This document shows, in pieces, positions 21,597 to 33,309 of a DNA stretch of 64,000 nt. Positions within the stretch are counted from its first letter, which is position 1. Each line of letters opens with the position of its first letter. The DNA is from Typhlomys cinereus. Lineage: Eukaryota; Chordata; Mammalia; Rodentia; Platacanthomyidae. The position numbers and the translations under genes are program-made. The DNA lies in the NCBI GenBank assembly GCA_023101885.1, contig JALPQD010000005.1, forward strand, positions 5,115,819 to 5,179,818, read 5' to 3'. Under the pieces are notes generated by a model. It was not told the origin of the DNA. It saw only the letters and a list, made by a program, of their open reading frames with translations, and searched no databases.

Positions 21597-21690
21597 TGGG
21601 GACTAAGGCTGTTGCTCAGTGAGAGAGCCCTGTCCGTCAGATGTGAAGTCCTCCGTTCAATCCCAGCATAACAAATAAAAGGAAGTTCCT
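21597..21690 (+). mobile_element. ID-like tRNA-derived SINE, old
   Basis: 'aaggctgttgctcagtgaga' (A box) and 'ccgttcaatcccagca' (B box) are followed by an A-rich tail 'aacaaataaaagg'. Confidence 0.55.
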
Positions 21691-21703
21691 GAAAAGAAGA
21701 ACC

Positions 21704-21924
21704 ATATGAGCTGGAGAGATGGCTCAGGGGTTAAGACTCTGCCTTGCATGCAGAAGGTCCTGAGTTCGGATCCCAGGTCCCATGTAGAAACACCAGAGCA
21801 AAGCAAAAAGGAAGTAGAAGCAATCCAGGATGATTCCTGAAGCCACCCTTGGTTCTCTACAGGGAAGTAGAGTGCACATACACACATGCACAAGATAAAT
21901 ACAATAAAGTTTAAAAATATTTAA
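21704..21924 (+). mobile_element. DIP-like SINE with internal deletion
   Basis: A good head ('gagctggagagatggctcag') is followed by a body missing the central 'tggtgggcggagcctggg' block, with 'ccagagcaaagcaaaaagg' joined directly. The flanking repeat aaaagaagaacc (21692-21703 and 21925-21936) marks the insertion. Confidence 0.85.
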
Positions 21925-22429
21925 AAAAGAAGAACCTTAGGAAGCATTTAGAACCTTATGAATGAAATATTTTCTTATGAGCCCTTTTAAAATTTTAACA
22001 ATGTATTTTTGTACATTTTGCACATTTCTTTTCCAGTGCTCCGATTCTAAGCATGCACCTCTCGCCCCATTCAGGCTCACTCTTTGATAGCAATCTCACA
22101 TGACCGCACACCCAGTCCCCACAGAACTGTATCAATGGATCCCAGAGCAGAATAGCTTCCCACTTGGCTAACTCCTGAAGGTTCCACACCTCCTCTCGAT
22201 ACCTCCAGTCAGGATCAAACTCCCAAGACAGGAATCTTTGGGGGGAAATACTCAAACTATTTTCAGACCATAACACAATAGATTCTTAATCAATTTTTGC
22301 CCCACAAATCCTGGGTCCTAGAGGGTATTATTCCCAGTCCTGGCAGTAAACCTGGTGTTGTAGCTGGAGGTTAAATCCCATAGATTTATGTGCCATTTTT
22401 CAAATAAGTGGGACACATTGGGACAATAG

Positions 22430-23690
22430 TTTTTTAAGATCTCATTTCTTTTTTTGGAGGAACATTATTTCGTGGTTAAAAGAAATTACTATATTTTCTA
22501 AAACATGACAATGTGGTGGTGGCTATGGTTTGATTTATAACATGTGTCAAATACTCGGAAGAACATAAATCATTTAAAATGCATACGTATTTAGAATTAG
22601 TTGTTTACTACTCTCCACAACAGAAAAACATTTACTAAGGAAAGTCCATTAAATCATTTCCAATAATTAGTCTCCGACATATACTTAGGAAAAAAAATAG
22701 AACCAGCCATTTGTTGGCAAGCTTTAAAAAATTCTATAATTTAAACTTTTTTTCCTTGTTAGCAATCTTGGCAGCCGGAGAAATGTAAATTGGAGGGTAC
22801 TTGCTTTGTAAAATTAGATTTGAAGTTACATAACTTATATTATCAAATCCAGAGTTTCTCCTACAAGACTGACTTTCTTATAGTAATTTTTTGAAATTGC
22901 TAAACAAAAGGTAAACTTTTGTAAAGAAATGTTGTGCCTTTGTTTTTGTTTTATAAACATATCATCCTAAACTAGATATTATTGGGTAAGCATACAATTG
23001 ATAGTCATAGGTATTATAAGTATTCTAATAGCATGTCATGATTACTGTTTCTGGGTGTATGAATGCGTGGGTTTTTATATCAATATTAGTTAGTGTTTTC
23101 TAAACTTGATAGTGTTTTCCTCCAGCAAAGAACTGTCTTTTTTCTGAGGAGGGAAAAAAAATGCTTGCATATAAAATGAGGCCATTTTACATATTAATTA
23201 GGAGGTCTTTGAACTCTAAAGAATAAAATCCGTTAATGTTCTGGGTGTAGAGCAATTATGTATTCAAGGACATTAATTTTATGCTAATAATGAGACAAGC
23301 TTTACATTTTTCTTTGTTTTGTTTGCATTTCCTAAAGATAATTTAATGCAGATAATCCGTCCATACACTGCACAGAGCATGTCGGATGGTATCCCCATAG
23401 TTAGGATGGTATCAGCTCTCCCATTATAAATCTCTATTACCCATGGTTTATAATTTAATTGAAAAAACTCACTGCAGGCAGAAACTCAACACTGAGAGTT
23501 TCAGGCTGAAAGCAACGTTTCTTTTTTTTTATAAATTGCCTCCTCTGTTTAATTTCATAGTTAATGGAAACATAAGAAGGATCACCATCCTGCAGCTGAT
23601 TCTGAGCAGAGCCACACAGATCACTGTCTATCACCAAAATCACTTCTATCACCAAAATCACTTCTAAATAAAAGTGCTTGATATCTTCTT
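22430..23690. other. AT-rich block free of recognisable young repeats (candidate conserved non-coding)
   Basis: No SINE, L1 or microsatellite could be recognised over about 1.2 kb, unlike its flanks. No coding potential is visible. Conservation is inferred from repeat exclusion only. Confidence 0.35.
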
Positions 23691-23748
23691 ATGTGCAAGG
23701 ACTACGATGTTTAGCCAAGTAAATTGAACAATTGACTCTGCTTATCCT

Positions 23749-23751
<3 letters not shown>

Positions 23752-23780
<29 letters not shown>

Positions 23781-23890
23781 CACACACATACACACATGTG
23801 CACACACATACAACATGCGTACACACATACACACATGCATACACATGCACATACATGCACACACATGCACACACATACATGCACACACTA
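23752..23890. repeat. (CA)n/(CATACA)n microsatellite
   Basis: A pure CA core is followed by CATGCA/CATACA variants. Confidence 0.93.
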
Positions 23891-24587
23891 CATTAGTTGT
23901 TTACTACTAACTAAAAAATTCTGTAAGACCGAACATCTAAAATGCATATTTGATGATATCGGCTGAGCGTTACACGCCCATCTGCTTTCTGTGCACACCC
24001 ATTCGGCTCTGTTCTGGCGATTTGTGCTCTAGCTGGGGAATATGCTTTGGCCACACCGAGGTGAAGGGCAGCAGGAGACGTGTGCTTCAGAATTCCTTAT
24101 CTACTGTAAGTCTTCATCTTCAGTTCATGCTTCAGCTACTTTGACGGGATTCAGGGTTAATTAAAGGCGTAGAGCTTCAGCTGACGTGCACAGCAGAGTT
24201 GAGAAGAAATGTTTTTTGACACATGGTGGTTTCGTCACCAGCTTTTGAACCCATATCCTGTAGTGTAGAAAGGTTAACCTGCCAGGTAATATATATGCAC
24301 TTTCCAATCAAGACTGCACTGTGGTTTTTTAATCAAGCCCTATGAGACAAAGAAACTATGAGTTAGAACAAGAAATACTGTATTTCCCTCAACCTTTCAA
24401 CCTCCTCCTATTTAATTTTTTCTTGCGGTGATGCGTGTGAAATATGTGCTCTGACTTTTTTAACTCTAAGCAGTCATGGAAACTCACATACATACGGTCT
24501 GTCTCTATCTACAAAGTGTATTATTTCTAAATCACTTGCCTTTGACACCTTGAGAAAAATTATGGGAAAATGATACAGATACATGTC

Positions 24588-24770
24588 TTACGATACTCTG
24601 ACATGTGCAAAGTGCTTTAACATGCACATAATGGACACAAGGGCTACAATGGGAAAGAAAGCTAAGGCAAAGAGAATCAATAGCTTGCTCAAGATCAAGC
24701 AGCTGACGAGTGGCCATCAATGTGCATATTCTAGCTTCAGTCTTACGGTCTTTGTCCAGCAGCCGAGTGA
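24588..24770 (-). mobile_element. MIR-like SINE
   Basis: 'tgcaaagtgctttaacatgc' and 'agcttgctcaagatcaagca' with 'gctgacgagtggc' match the MIR core and flanks in reverse orientation. Confidence 0.6.
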
Positions 24771-25077
24771 CTCCCTGTTTCTTTGGGAGCAGTAGGATAC
24801 AGTGATACCTTAGCATTCTGTTCTGCTTACAATAAATACCCTGCACTAAGTCATTTATAAATGAGAAAAATTTATTTCTTTCTTCTAGTGGATGCATCTG
24901 ATTTGCACCAACAGATTCAGTGGCTGTTAAGGGCGTGTTCTCTGTTTCCAAGAGGGTGTCTTGTCGCTGTGCTTGTCCATGGGTGCACAGGCTATGGTCT
25001 CATGTAGCAGAAGCATTTAGAGTTTGGGTGGCCCTAAACCCTCCTTTCTACGGTCATTTATTCTGGTCCTCATCTCT

Positions 25078-25356
25078 CTCTCTCTCTCTAACACTGTTTT
25101 ACTTATTCATTGCTAATTTTTGCATGTATATCTGTGTAGCAGAGGGCACTGCGTGTGCCTATGAACACCCAAGGGTGAACCCCCAAGGTGACTTGGGGAA
25201 TCGCTCTAGAGTTTCCCAGATTCTGTCTTCCGGGATCAGACATACAGGCTACCGCCATTTCCATATGGTGTTTTTACATAGGATCCGAGATCCGAACTCA
25301 GGTCCTTCTGCTTGTAAGGCAGAGTCTTAACTCTTGAGCTATCTCTCCAGCCCAGT
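25078..25356 (-). mobile_element. DIP-like SINE
   Basis: Bounded by tcctcatctct (25067-25077 and 25357-25367). The head complement is 'gagctatctctccagccc', with 'ggatccgagatccgaactca' before it. The left end holds a short (CT)n. Confidence 0.85.
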
Positions 25357-25499
25357 TCCTCATCTCTTAATACTCTTGCAATTGGGATTAAGCTTTGACA
25401 TTCATTTTAGAGGTTCCTTCAGACCATGGCAGACGCCGTAACCAGAACTCCACCTGTCGTGAGAGACCATGCAGGACTTATAAAGATTCTGTGTCTCAC

Positions 25500-25615
25500 T
25501 CTGAAAGCCTTCTGGAGAGTTTAGATCTGCAAATAAGGAAACTGAAGCCTAGATGAAAGTCAGGTGCATCTAAGCTACGTAATAAGTCAACAGTAAAATA
25601 AAGGAAGTCATGGGT
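25500..25615 (-). mobile_element. MIR-like SINE fragment
   Basis: 'aaataaggaaactgaagcct' is the typical MIR 'aggaaactgaggc' motif in reverse orientation. Confidence 0.5.
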
Positions 25616-25821
25616 CTCCGGTTCCATCTTTTTATATAAGAATTGCTCTTCAAATATTTAGATTATACTAGAAACATTGTTAAATAAAAGGGGAGAAGAA
25701 AAATTTGTGTGTTCTGTCTTTAAAGATTTTTGTGAAACAATAAGATGGTTTCATAGTAATTTTAGTGTTGCAAAACAAAATAATGCAGTGGAAATACCCT
25801 ATTGCAGTTAGTCTGTATTTG

Positions 25822-26155
25822 CTGATAAATTACCATCAAACAGCTTAAGGGAGCAAGGGGTTTATTCTCTTATGATAGACTGGTTACATTTCCTCATTCA
25901 GCTTTGCAGGAGAGCTCACACCAACACCAGGGCCGAGGGAACTGGTTATGCACAAGTATATACAAGAATGCCAGTTTCCTCAGCCAACTCTGTATTTTAT
26001 TCACCTATCTAGTGCCTAGTCCCACCCTCCATGGGCTGGGTCTGCTTCGTCAACTAGACAATCTCCTGCAGATTTGCTCTGGGCTTAACTCAGCTACCAA
26101 TTATTTACAAATGTGCCCAGAGCCCCAACCCTCTACCATCAAGTTGACACCACAC
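25822..26155 (-). mobile_element. URR1-like non-autonomous hAT element, copy 1
   Basis: Shares 'gataaattaccatcaaacag', 'gtgcctagtcccac', 'catgggctgggtct', 'acaaatgtgcccagagc' and 'caagttgacacc' with 37448-37850. It is in reverse orientation relative to 28806-29245. Confidence 0.65.
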
Positions 26156-26204
26156 ACCCCTAGGTTTCTTTGGATCTGGAAAGGTAGGTGTGTGCGCGCG
26201 GGGG

Positions 26205-26211
26205 GGGGGGG
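26205..26211. repeat. G-run region
   Basis: Part of a 12-base G run at about 26200-26211 following cgcgcg. Short low-complexity site. Confidence 0.6.
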
Positions 26212-26259
26212 GAAGCAGACCATATTCTAATATTTATAACTGATATCAATTTATAAGCT

Positions 26260-26570
26260 GGGCCGGAGAGATGGCTCAGGAGTAACCCTCTGCCTTGAAA
26301 GCAGAAGGTCCTGAGTTCAGATCCCAGATCCCACATAAAAAACACCAGGCAGAAATGGTGGTGATCTGTACTTCTGGTCCTGGAAGGCAGAGTCTGGGAA
26401 ACTTCAGAGCAAAAGTAAATAGGAGGTAGAAACAATTCAGGATGATTCCCAAAGTCGCCCTTGGGCCTCCACAGGCACACACAATGCCAGCTGATACACA
26501 CAGAGACACACACAGACACAAATACACCAGAATAACTCACTAAATAAACCTCATAAAATGTAAAAAAAAA
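26260..26570 (+). mobile_element. DIP-like SINE
   Basis: Head 'gggccggagagatggctcag', a full-length body and a tail with aataaac and an A run. Confidence 0.85.
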
Positions 26571-26574
26571 TTAC

Positions 26575-27118
26575 AAGCCATCATTCCTATCCCCTTGGGC
26601 TTTGTTGTTTTACGCAGTTGTATATTTAGAATGTAATTCAGGTTTGCTTCCCAACATATTATTCCATAGTGAACTTTCTGGACTCAGAAGGTGTTGTGTG
26701 TGATGTGTGGTTTAAGTCAAGGCATTGAACCTAATGGCACTTTGTGTAACTGAGTGGTCAGTTTATGCACATCACATGAGAAACAGTAACCTCAGTCTCT
26801 TCTTCTGCGACCTCTCGTAGATTGATTCCTCCCTCTTCATGTCTCCAACTTGAATGAACTTGCTCATCTTTTTCTATTCTCCTACACTAATTCCCTTGCT
26901 AGGACCACCAGAGACCTCCTTAGGGTCACACCCTCAGATGACGAGAGAGAGGCAGTGGAATGTGTTTGAAAGTCAATGCATTTTACATTTAGACCTGGGG
27001 CAGTGAAATTTTCCTGGAAAGAACCAGCTAGTGTCTGCCACCCTGGTCTGCCCAGTCTCTGCCACCGCTCTTCCCCGAGGGAGCCACTGCATGCAGACAG
27101 GTGAGTGGCCCCGGTCCA
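26575..27118. other. Unassigned intergenic sequence
   Basis: No repeat or gene recognised. Confidence 0.3.
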
Positions 27119-27132
27119 ATGACACGTGATTT

Positions 27133-27151
27133 CTTTTAAACGTTTTTATTT

Positions 27152-27209
<58 letters not shown>

Positions 27210-27438
27210 AGGGCACTGTGAGTCCCTGTGGGGGAATCAAGGGAATCAAGGAATCATTCTGGATTGCTTCTACCTCCTTCATGCTCTGTTCTGGGATTTT
27301 CCCAGGCTCCACCCACCCAGTTTGAAAGTGCAGGCTGCTGCCCTTTCCGCTTGGTGTTTTTACGTGGGACCTGGGATCTGAATTTAGGACCTTCTGCTTG
27401 CGAGACAGAGTCTTAACCCCTGAGCCATCTCTCTAGCC
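27133..27438 (-). mobile_element. DIP-like SINE with (GT)n tail
   Basis: Flanked by tgacacgtgattt (27120-27132) and tgactcatgattt (27439-27451), 11 of 13 matching. The (GT)n lies at 27156-27207. The head complement is 'gagccatctctctagcc'. Confidence 0.87.
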
Positions 27439-27444
27439 TGACTC

Positions 27445-28225
27445 ATGATTTTTGAACTCTGAAATTTGCTTCACAGTAATGTTCTTATGTTTCAAGGTAG
27501 TTCTTTGCTGACGGGTCATGGAAGAATGGGAAGGTGGGTGGGCCTCGGCTTCTGAGTTTTAGTTTGCGGATTCTTGCTTCATGTAGACCTGCAGAGACAG
27601 GAAAAAGCCCGGTGACCCAGGTCCCTGGATCTGGACATTTCTGAAGGCAATGGATTCCCTATAGTTCAGTGGTGAAAATACTGACCAGAAGCTTCTGCCA
27701 CACTGCAGCTGCATTTTTCTCTGTTCTCTTTCTTTCTGTTTCTGGTCAAAAGAACAATGACTGACTAGTTAGAATCAGATCTGAGTAGCTGGAAAATTCA
27801 GATCTGGCTCAGGCTTGGCTCACCTCCCAGCTATCTTCAGAGACAACTACTTCCGTGATTTACTTTCAAGTTTTAAAAATAAATAAATACCATGAAATAG
27901 GCAAAAGTTTAAAATTGTAATTTGCTGCCATGTTAAAGTTGGCGTTACCAACACTTCCATGCCCGAGGTGTCTCTTCTGAGCTTCCCTCTGTGGGCACCC
28001 AGGGATCTTTCCCACCCATACCTATCTGTACCCTGTTTTGTGCCTCTGAATTGCAGCTGAGGGCTGCTTGCATCCTTTGACCTGAGGTCACAGCTTTGGA
28101 AACCAAATCTCTCTTGTTCAACTTTCCTCGTCTGCTTGTAGCTCTGGGCCCTGGACTATCGGTGTGGCCTCCTTCCTCTATGTCCATACCCTTTGGTAGA
28201 CACCCTTGTAAATGCCCTTGTAATT
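27445..28225. other. Unassigned intergenic sequence
   Basis: No repeat or gene recognised with confidence. Confidence 0.3.
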
Positions 28226-28229
28226 ACTC

Positions 28230-28560
28230 AATTTGAGTTTGTTCTTTGTTTTCTGTCTGGACTTTGAGTAATACTATTTGTAGAAGAGTGTCTTTCCCCT
28301 CCACATTTCATGTCAAGACGTGGCATTAGCTGTGTTTTTAATCATTTCAATTCTCATAAGGGGAAAATGGCATCTTGTTTTAATTTATATTTCTTTGATT
28401 ATTATTGAGTTTGAACATCTGTTCATATGTTAATTGGCTATTTGCATATTTCTGTTAATTGCTTGTTAATATTCTTTGCCCATTTTTCTTTTGGTGATCT
28501 CTCTCTTTTCTGTTTTAATTCACATTAGGAGTTGAATTTTTTTCCTATTACATTTCCCAA
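28230..28560 (-). mobile_element. Ancient L1 3' fragment
   Basis: 'atttatatttctttgattat', 'gagtttgaacatctgttcat' and 'ttctttgcccatttttct' are the reverse complement of the familiar mammalian L1 ORF2/3'-UTR junction. Confidence 0.65.
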
Positions 28561-28805
28561 CTGATTGCTATTTGTCTAAGTGAAAATTATTGATTTTTAT
28601 ATTTTGCTGCTATGCTTCTGAATTCTTTCCTTTGTTTTGAGAGCTTTTACTCAATTCTCTTGGATTTTCTAACATTATTTGGAAAGAATGATCACACCGT
28701 CCCCTTCCTTCCCAGTTTATGCTGTGCTTCCTTTTTGTTTACTGCTTCAGCTCGCTTTTTTGAAGGATCAGTAGGCAGCAGCGGTGTTATAGGGGCTGGT
28801 CACAG

Positions 28806-29245
28806 TTAGATACAGGTGTCAACTTGACGGTCAAAGGCTCAGAGCTCTGGAGCTCTGGGCACATTTGTAAGGAACTGATAGTTGAGCTAAGTCCCAAGCA
28901 AGCTTGCAGGAGATTGACTGATGAGGCGGCCCATCCTATAGTGGGTAGGGCTAGTCCCTGGAATAAGGTGAATAAGATGGATGAAGCTGGTTAAGGAAGT
29001 TGGCATCCTTTGGTATACTTGCTAGACATGCTGGTCTGGCAAGTGAGGACTGTCCCTCTCTCAGCTGTCCTGTGGATATATGGACATATATTCCACCAAT
29101 TCCTGGTGCTGGTGTGGATTCTCCTGCCCAGCTGGATTGAGAATTGGACAATCATAAACAGGAATAAAATACCTTGTTCCCCCTATAAGTTGTTTGGTTG
29201 GAATTTATCAACAACATGTAGAGTCACTATAACAGAAACCTTGGG
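28806..29245 (+). mobile_element. URR1-like non-autonomous hAT element, copy 2
   Basis: 'aggtgtcaacttgacggtca', 'ggtagggctagtccctggaa' and 'gaataaaataccttgttccc' are the opposite-strand layout of the copies at 25.8 and 37.4 kb. Confidence 0.65.
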
Positions 29246-29249
29246 TGTT

Positions 29250-29805
29250 CTTAGTTGGCTTCTTCTAGGTTGTGACTCACAGAATGTTGCCCCAGGGAGT
29301 TGGCTCCTTCCCTCACCAAAAGCCAGACTCCTGTGAAAGTACCACCCAACCTCAGCAAGTGTCAGTTCACGAAGACATGCTAAAGATTCTAAGGGTTTCT
29401 TTTTTTTTATTCTTGCCTAATATAACTTGGGAATTGAATTTTATGCAGTGCATTATCAGTTCAATAATTTGCATAGGTCCTGGAGGGCTAAGGTAGAAAC
29501 AGAAATGTTTGGCAATAACATAGCTTAACCACAGAGGTTTTATGCAAAATTCCTAGCTGATATGCTACCTGTTCTCCATGTTTATTACTGTAGAAACACG
29601 ATCCTCTGTAGTGTACATTCAGAGATCACATGTAGCATCTTCCATTTGGATATGGTTCCCCTTCAAAGGCAATAATTGAGATGAGAACGACAACTCGCAT
29701 GAAAGAATGGGTATTAGAAACTATGCTGCTTTTGATCCTTTATCTTCTCTGACTCTTTCTCATTCTCTCAAAAAAAGACTCACAAACAAAAAACAAACAA
29801 ACGAA
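29250..29805. other. Unassigned intergenic sequence
   Basis: No gene or clear repeat. A short CAAA-rich stretch is at 29780-29805. Confidence 0.3.
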
Positions 29806-29811
29806 CATTAG

Positions 29812-30018
29812 TGGGCTCTGGGGAAACTCAGTAAAGTGCTTGCTGAAGAAACATGAGGCGTTTGGGTCCCCAGCAGGTGTGTGGGTGTAGCTCTGGGGAG
29901 ACAAGGCAGGGGAACCTCCAAACTTGCTGGCTAGCTTGGCTGGCCCAGCCGGTGAATTCCAGATTCAGCGAGAGTCTGTCTTAAAAACCAAGGTAGAAGG
30001 AAGACACCGGATGTCAGT
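29812..30018 (+). mobile_element. B4A-type SINE (ID head plus B1)
   Basis: 'gggctctggggaaactcagt', 'gtgcttgctgaagaaacatg' and a B1-derived part with 'gctggctagcttggctggcc' and 'gagagtctgtcttaaaaacc' are followed by 'aaggtagaaggaagacaccg'. It is cut short where the LTR begins. Confidence 0.6.
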
Positions 30019-30520
30019 TGTGCCAGATTTCTGAATCCCGAGAGACCATGGAACCCACACCGATGCAATTCGCATGAGGGCTTTTTTGCAGGCTCGAACC
30101 TGGGCTCCCAACCCACCAGCACCTGAAAGCGTGGCCTTTCCTCTAGGCGAAGTTTTTATAGCTTACTGGCAAGGGGCGGGGGCTTCCAACTTAGTAGTTA
30201 CATGATTGGCTGACAGCCAACAGTTTGGTGTGCAGGGATTGGTCCCCCCCCTTGTCCGTGAGCAGTTTGAATTGCAACCCGTGTTACCCACAACACCTGG
30301 GGGTTCCCATAACACCTGGAATTTCTCTTCTGCTGCGGACAATTGGTTGCTGGCTTCTGATTGGCCCGTGCCCAGGCCGGCGCTGCCCTTAAGGGGAGGA
30401 GCAGGGTGGGCAACTCCAGTGGAGCAGAAACGTTGCTCCGCTGGGCACGAGGGGCCGCAGTCCAAACTCCCAGCCTGTCTGTAGTTAGCGCTAATGACAC
30501 GAGAGCTCCACTGGGCCACA
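30019..30520 (-). mobile_element. ERV class I-type solo LTR
   Basis: On the - strand the block starts TGTGGCCC and ends GGCACA, fitting TG...CA LTR ends. In order it shows CCAAT boxes ('tctgattggcc' and 'gattggctgac' on the + strand), a GC box (ccccgcccc), a TATA box (gctataaaaac), and an R/U5-like 'gcaaaaaagccctcatgcga' segment resembling gammaretroviral poly(A)/R sequence. A 4-6 bp target duplication is not evident, so the ends are approximate. No viral coding sequence is present. Confidence 0.6.
30155..30215 (-). promoter_or_regulatory. CCAAT / GC box / TATA cluster of the LTR
   Basis: Read on the - strand: gccaatca (about 30213-30206), ccccgcccc (about 30182-30174) and tataaaaac (about 30161-30153), with the spacing of a core promoter. 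Confidence 0.5.
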
Positions 30521-30524
30521 TAAG

Positions 30525-31455
30525 AAAGCTATGTACATGTGGAGGAACATACTTAAAAAGAACTACAAGAAAACCAAAATTGGGTTCTAGGTCTCCTCAG
30601 CCTTTGGCCTCCACATGTTGCATAACACTCCCCTCTCCTACACATAGATACCCTCAAAACCCGCCACCCATGGGCTTTCTTACATGCACACATTTCCTTC
30701 TTAACTGCCTTCCCATCAAGCCTGCCTTCCTCCCTCCCTTTCTCTCATGCTCAGTTACCTGGAGAAATCCTCCAGCATTGCCCTCTGTCCATCCCAACTG
30801 TAGGTCAACAGTTACCTTCTCGCCGTTGCTATAAATACAATGAACAGAGCCAGGCGTGTTGGTTCCCGTGGCTGAGGCACTTGAGCAGCAGAGAACGTGC
30901 TAAGGCGGATGGTTCTCTCTGGCCTGATTCTCCCACCAAGTGAGCAGCCAGCGAAGGGTGAACCAGGGGGACTTTTATTAAGGAACGACAATTTGAATTT
31001 GAATGGGAAGCAAGGTTGCTGCTAAACAATGAGGAGAATTAACAAAGCGATCTGAACTCTTGGCAGCTACAGACAGAGCGAGGGTCTCCCGTGAGTGTTA
31101 CATTCCGCAAGTGTCACAGCTCAGAGCCCCTGGTACAGGGCGGTCGGGATGCTGACAACAGCCAGAACCGGTGGTCTCAGGGCAGAGTGGTCGTCAGTGT
31201 CTGGACCGGGGATGATGGAACCGTGATGAATGTCTGCAGCTTAAGCATCAAGTCTCGGGGCTGAGGCGGGACAGTTCCCTGCCTGTGGCCACAGGTTTTG
31301 GAAGCTGGAGCTGCAGGTGCCCCAGTGGGTCCCCGGTTTGAGAAAGAACCCTCAAGGTGGGGAGACTTTCAGGCAAGAGTAAGTTTGGTTTTCTCTAGGA
31401 ACCAATTGCCCTGTGGGAGCCCTGAGTTTGACTCCAGATTGCAGGCTGTGTACTT
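30525..31455. other. Unassigned sequence with a possible short B1 piece
   Basis: 'gccaggcgtgttggttcc' at 30849 resembles the start of B1. Otherwise no gene or repeat is recognised. Confidence 0.3.
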
Positions 31456-31457
31456 GT

Positions 31458-31518
31458 GTGAGTGTGTGTGTGTGCGCGTGTGTGCGCGTGTGTGCGCGTG
31501 TGTGTGCGCACGCGCGCA
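31458..31518. repeat. (GT)n/(GC)n simple repeat
   Basis: TGTG interspersed with TGCGCG. Z-DNA-prone alternating purine/pyrimidine. Confidence 0.9.
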
Positions 31519-31699
31519 AATGAGGCACTGAATAAGGACCCATCAAATGAGAGCAGTTAACCATGGAGAGAAGGCAGAAGCCTGCCAAAACCCAAGTCTT
31601 CAGATAGATTTCTTTCTCTCTCATTAGTTTCTGTCCAGTCAGAGTTTTTCACATTTTGTTCCTGGCTGTCACTTTAACGACAGCCTCAGGCTCCTCCTA

Positions 31700-31772
31700 C
31701 CTCATGCCAGCCTGGGCTACACAGGGAGATCTGGCTTCAAAACCAAACAAAATAGGAAGGAAAATAAACAAA
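31700..31772 (+). mobile_element. B1-like SINE, 3' part
   Basis: 'ccagcctgggctacacaggg' and 'aaaaccaaacaaaata' match the B1 3' half and tail. Confidence 0.6.
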
Positions 31773-31849
31773 GACAGGTTGGATGTCAGGAGAATACAAA
31801 GTATGGAACAATATAGCAACAACAGAAGGAAAAGCCTCTTTTTTGTACT

Positions 31850-32160
31850 AATTTTTTTGGTGTCTTAAAATGTCTTTTTAACTAACACTATTGCACATAC
31901 TTATGAGGTACGTTATAGTACTTCGTTACATATATACAATTTGTAACAGATCGGCATAATGCGTATCCATCACCTATCATGTCATTGGATTGGGAACATT
32001 CAAAATCATTTCTGCTAGCTAGCTTGAAATGTACATTTGATTGTTGTCTCCCATAGCTACCCACTGTATTACAGAATTTTAGGTGGTGATATTACATCAG
32101 ATTTTTTAGTTCCTACATATAAACGAGGATATTCAGTATTTGTCTTTCTGAGTTGCTCAC
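31850..32160 (-). mobile_element. L1 3'-UTR fragment
   Basis: 'gcacatacttatgaggtacg', 'gcgtatccatcacctatcat' and 'attgggaacattcaaaatca' match the well-known L1M 3' end in reverse orientation. Confidence 0.65.
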
Positions 32161-32234
32161 TTTCAAACCTACCAAAACTGTAAAATTAATACACATAAAA
32201 TCAGGTCCTACTACAGAGTAAGTGGTGACAGCCC

Positions 32235-32600
32235 ATAAGGACTTGTAAGGCACAGAAGGCCTCTCTGGAATGCTCACAAATGCCTCTCTTTATTTGCTTG
32301 CTTTTCTAGTTGAATCCATATTCCTGGAGCATTTGAGAATAATAAAGCATCCTTTATTCAATTTGACTTTCCATTTTCTTTAATTACTAGTATTGAAACA
32401 CTTTTGCTTTTGCTTCATGACCTTGAATAAGCTCAGTAGCCCTCTCCAGAATATTCACAAATGTCTACGTTTGCTTTCTCTTCCAATTAAATCCCTTATT
32501 CTTAGAGCATTTAAGAATAAACTTTTATTCAATTTGACTTTCCATTTTCTTTAATTGCTTGGATGGAAACAGTTTTGCTTTCTGTTGTATTTCATTGTCA
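32235..32600. repeat. Two-copy tandem duplication, unit about 171-181 bp
   Basis: 'attcaatttgactttccatt' recurs exactly (near 32356 and 32527). Matching pairs include ctctctggaatgctcacaaatg / ctctccagaatattcacaaa (offset 181) and tttctttaattactag / tttctttaattgcttg (offset 171). Small indels separate the two units. Confidence 0.85.
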
Positions 32601-32639
32601 GTCTTTCAGCTATGCTATGAGGCTAAGTTAGACTTTTAT

Positions 32640-32998
32640 AGGTAAACCTAATCCCTACCTATTGCTTCTGGGGTAATATTCATCTGCGTTAATTCCACAT
32701 CAATACCCCACAGCAGAGGAGTCGCACCAGTGTCAGGAAAAGATTACAGGAACGGGTTACACCACGGCCATGGCATAAGCAGAGGGCACAGGTTAATACT
32801 ACAAGTTTTCTTTCTTTCTCTCTTCATCCCCCTGCCTAGGGAATGGGCCTAATTCAAAGGCCTGTATTTTCAAACTTCAGTTAAAGCAATCAGGATAATC
32901 TCCTATAGGCTTGCTCAGAGGCCTGTCTTAATTAATTCATTATGGGCGTGCCCAGAGGCTCGCCTCCCAAGTGTCAAGTTGATAGCTGAGACTAACTG
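32640..32998. mobile_element. Possible URR1-like repeat
   Basis: 'gggcgtgcccagaggctcgc' followed by 'caagtgtcaagttgatagct' resembles the 3' part of the URR1-like copies here. The rest is weak. Confidence 0.4.
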
Positions 32999-33154
32999 GC
33001 ACCTCGTTTGATGTTCCAAAATCTGACCTGTAAAAGAACACTTAGAAAACAGCTTATTCATAACTTGCGAACAGAATTCATAAATTTCCTATGTAGTGAA
33101 CAAAGTAAATACCAAGAGATGGGCTTGTAATAATTTATGCAGTTTCTTGCCTCC

Positions 33155-33303
33155 CTTTTTCCCTCCCTTCCTCCTTCCTTTCCTAGTGTTCTTCCTTCCT
33201 CTCTCCCTTCCTCCCTTCCTTTCTTCTTAATAAGGCTGGATTTGAACTCGCCATCCTCTTGTCCTGGCTCTTGGAAACACGGGTATGTGCCACAAAGCTG
33301 CCA
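33155..33303 (-). mobile_element. (CCTT)n tract and B1 fragment
   Basis: A CCTT-rich stretch to 33225 precedes 'ggatttgaactcgccatcct' and 'acacgggtatgtgccacaaa', the reverse complement of a B1 piece. Confidence 0.5.
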
Positions 33304-33309
33304 CCAGAA

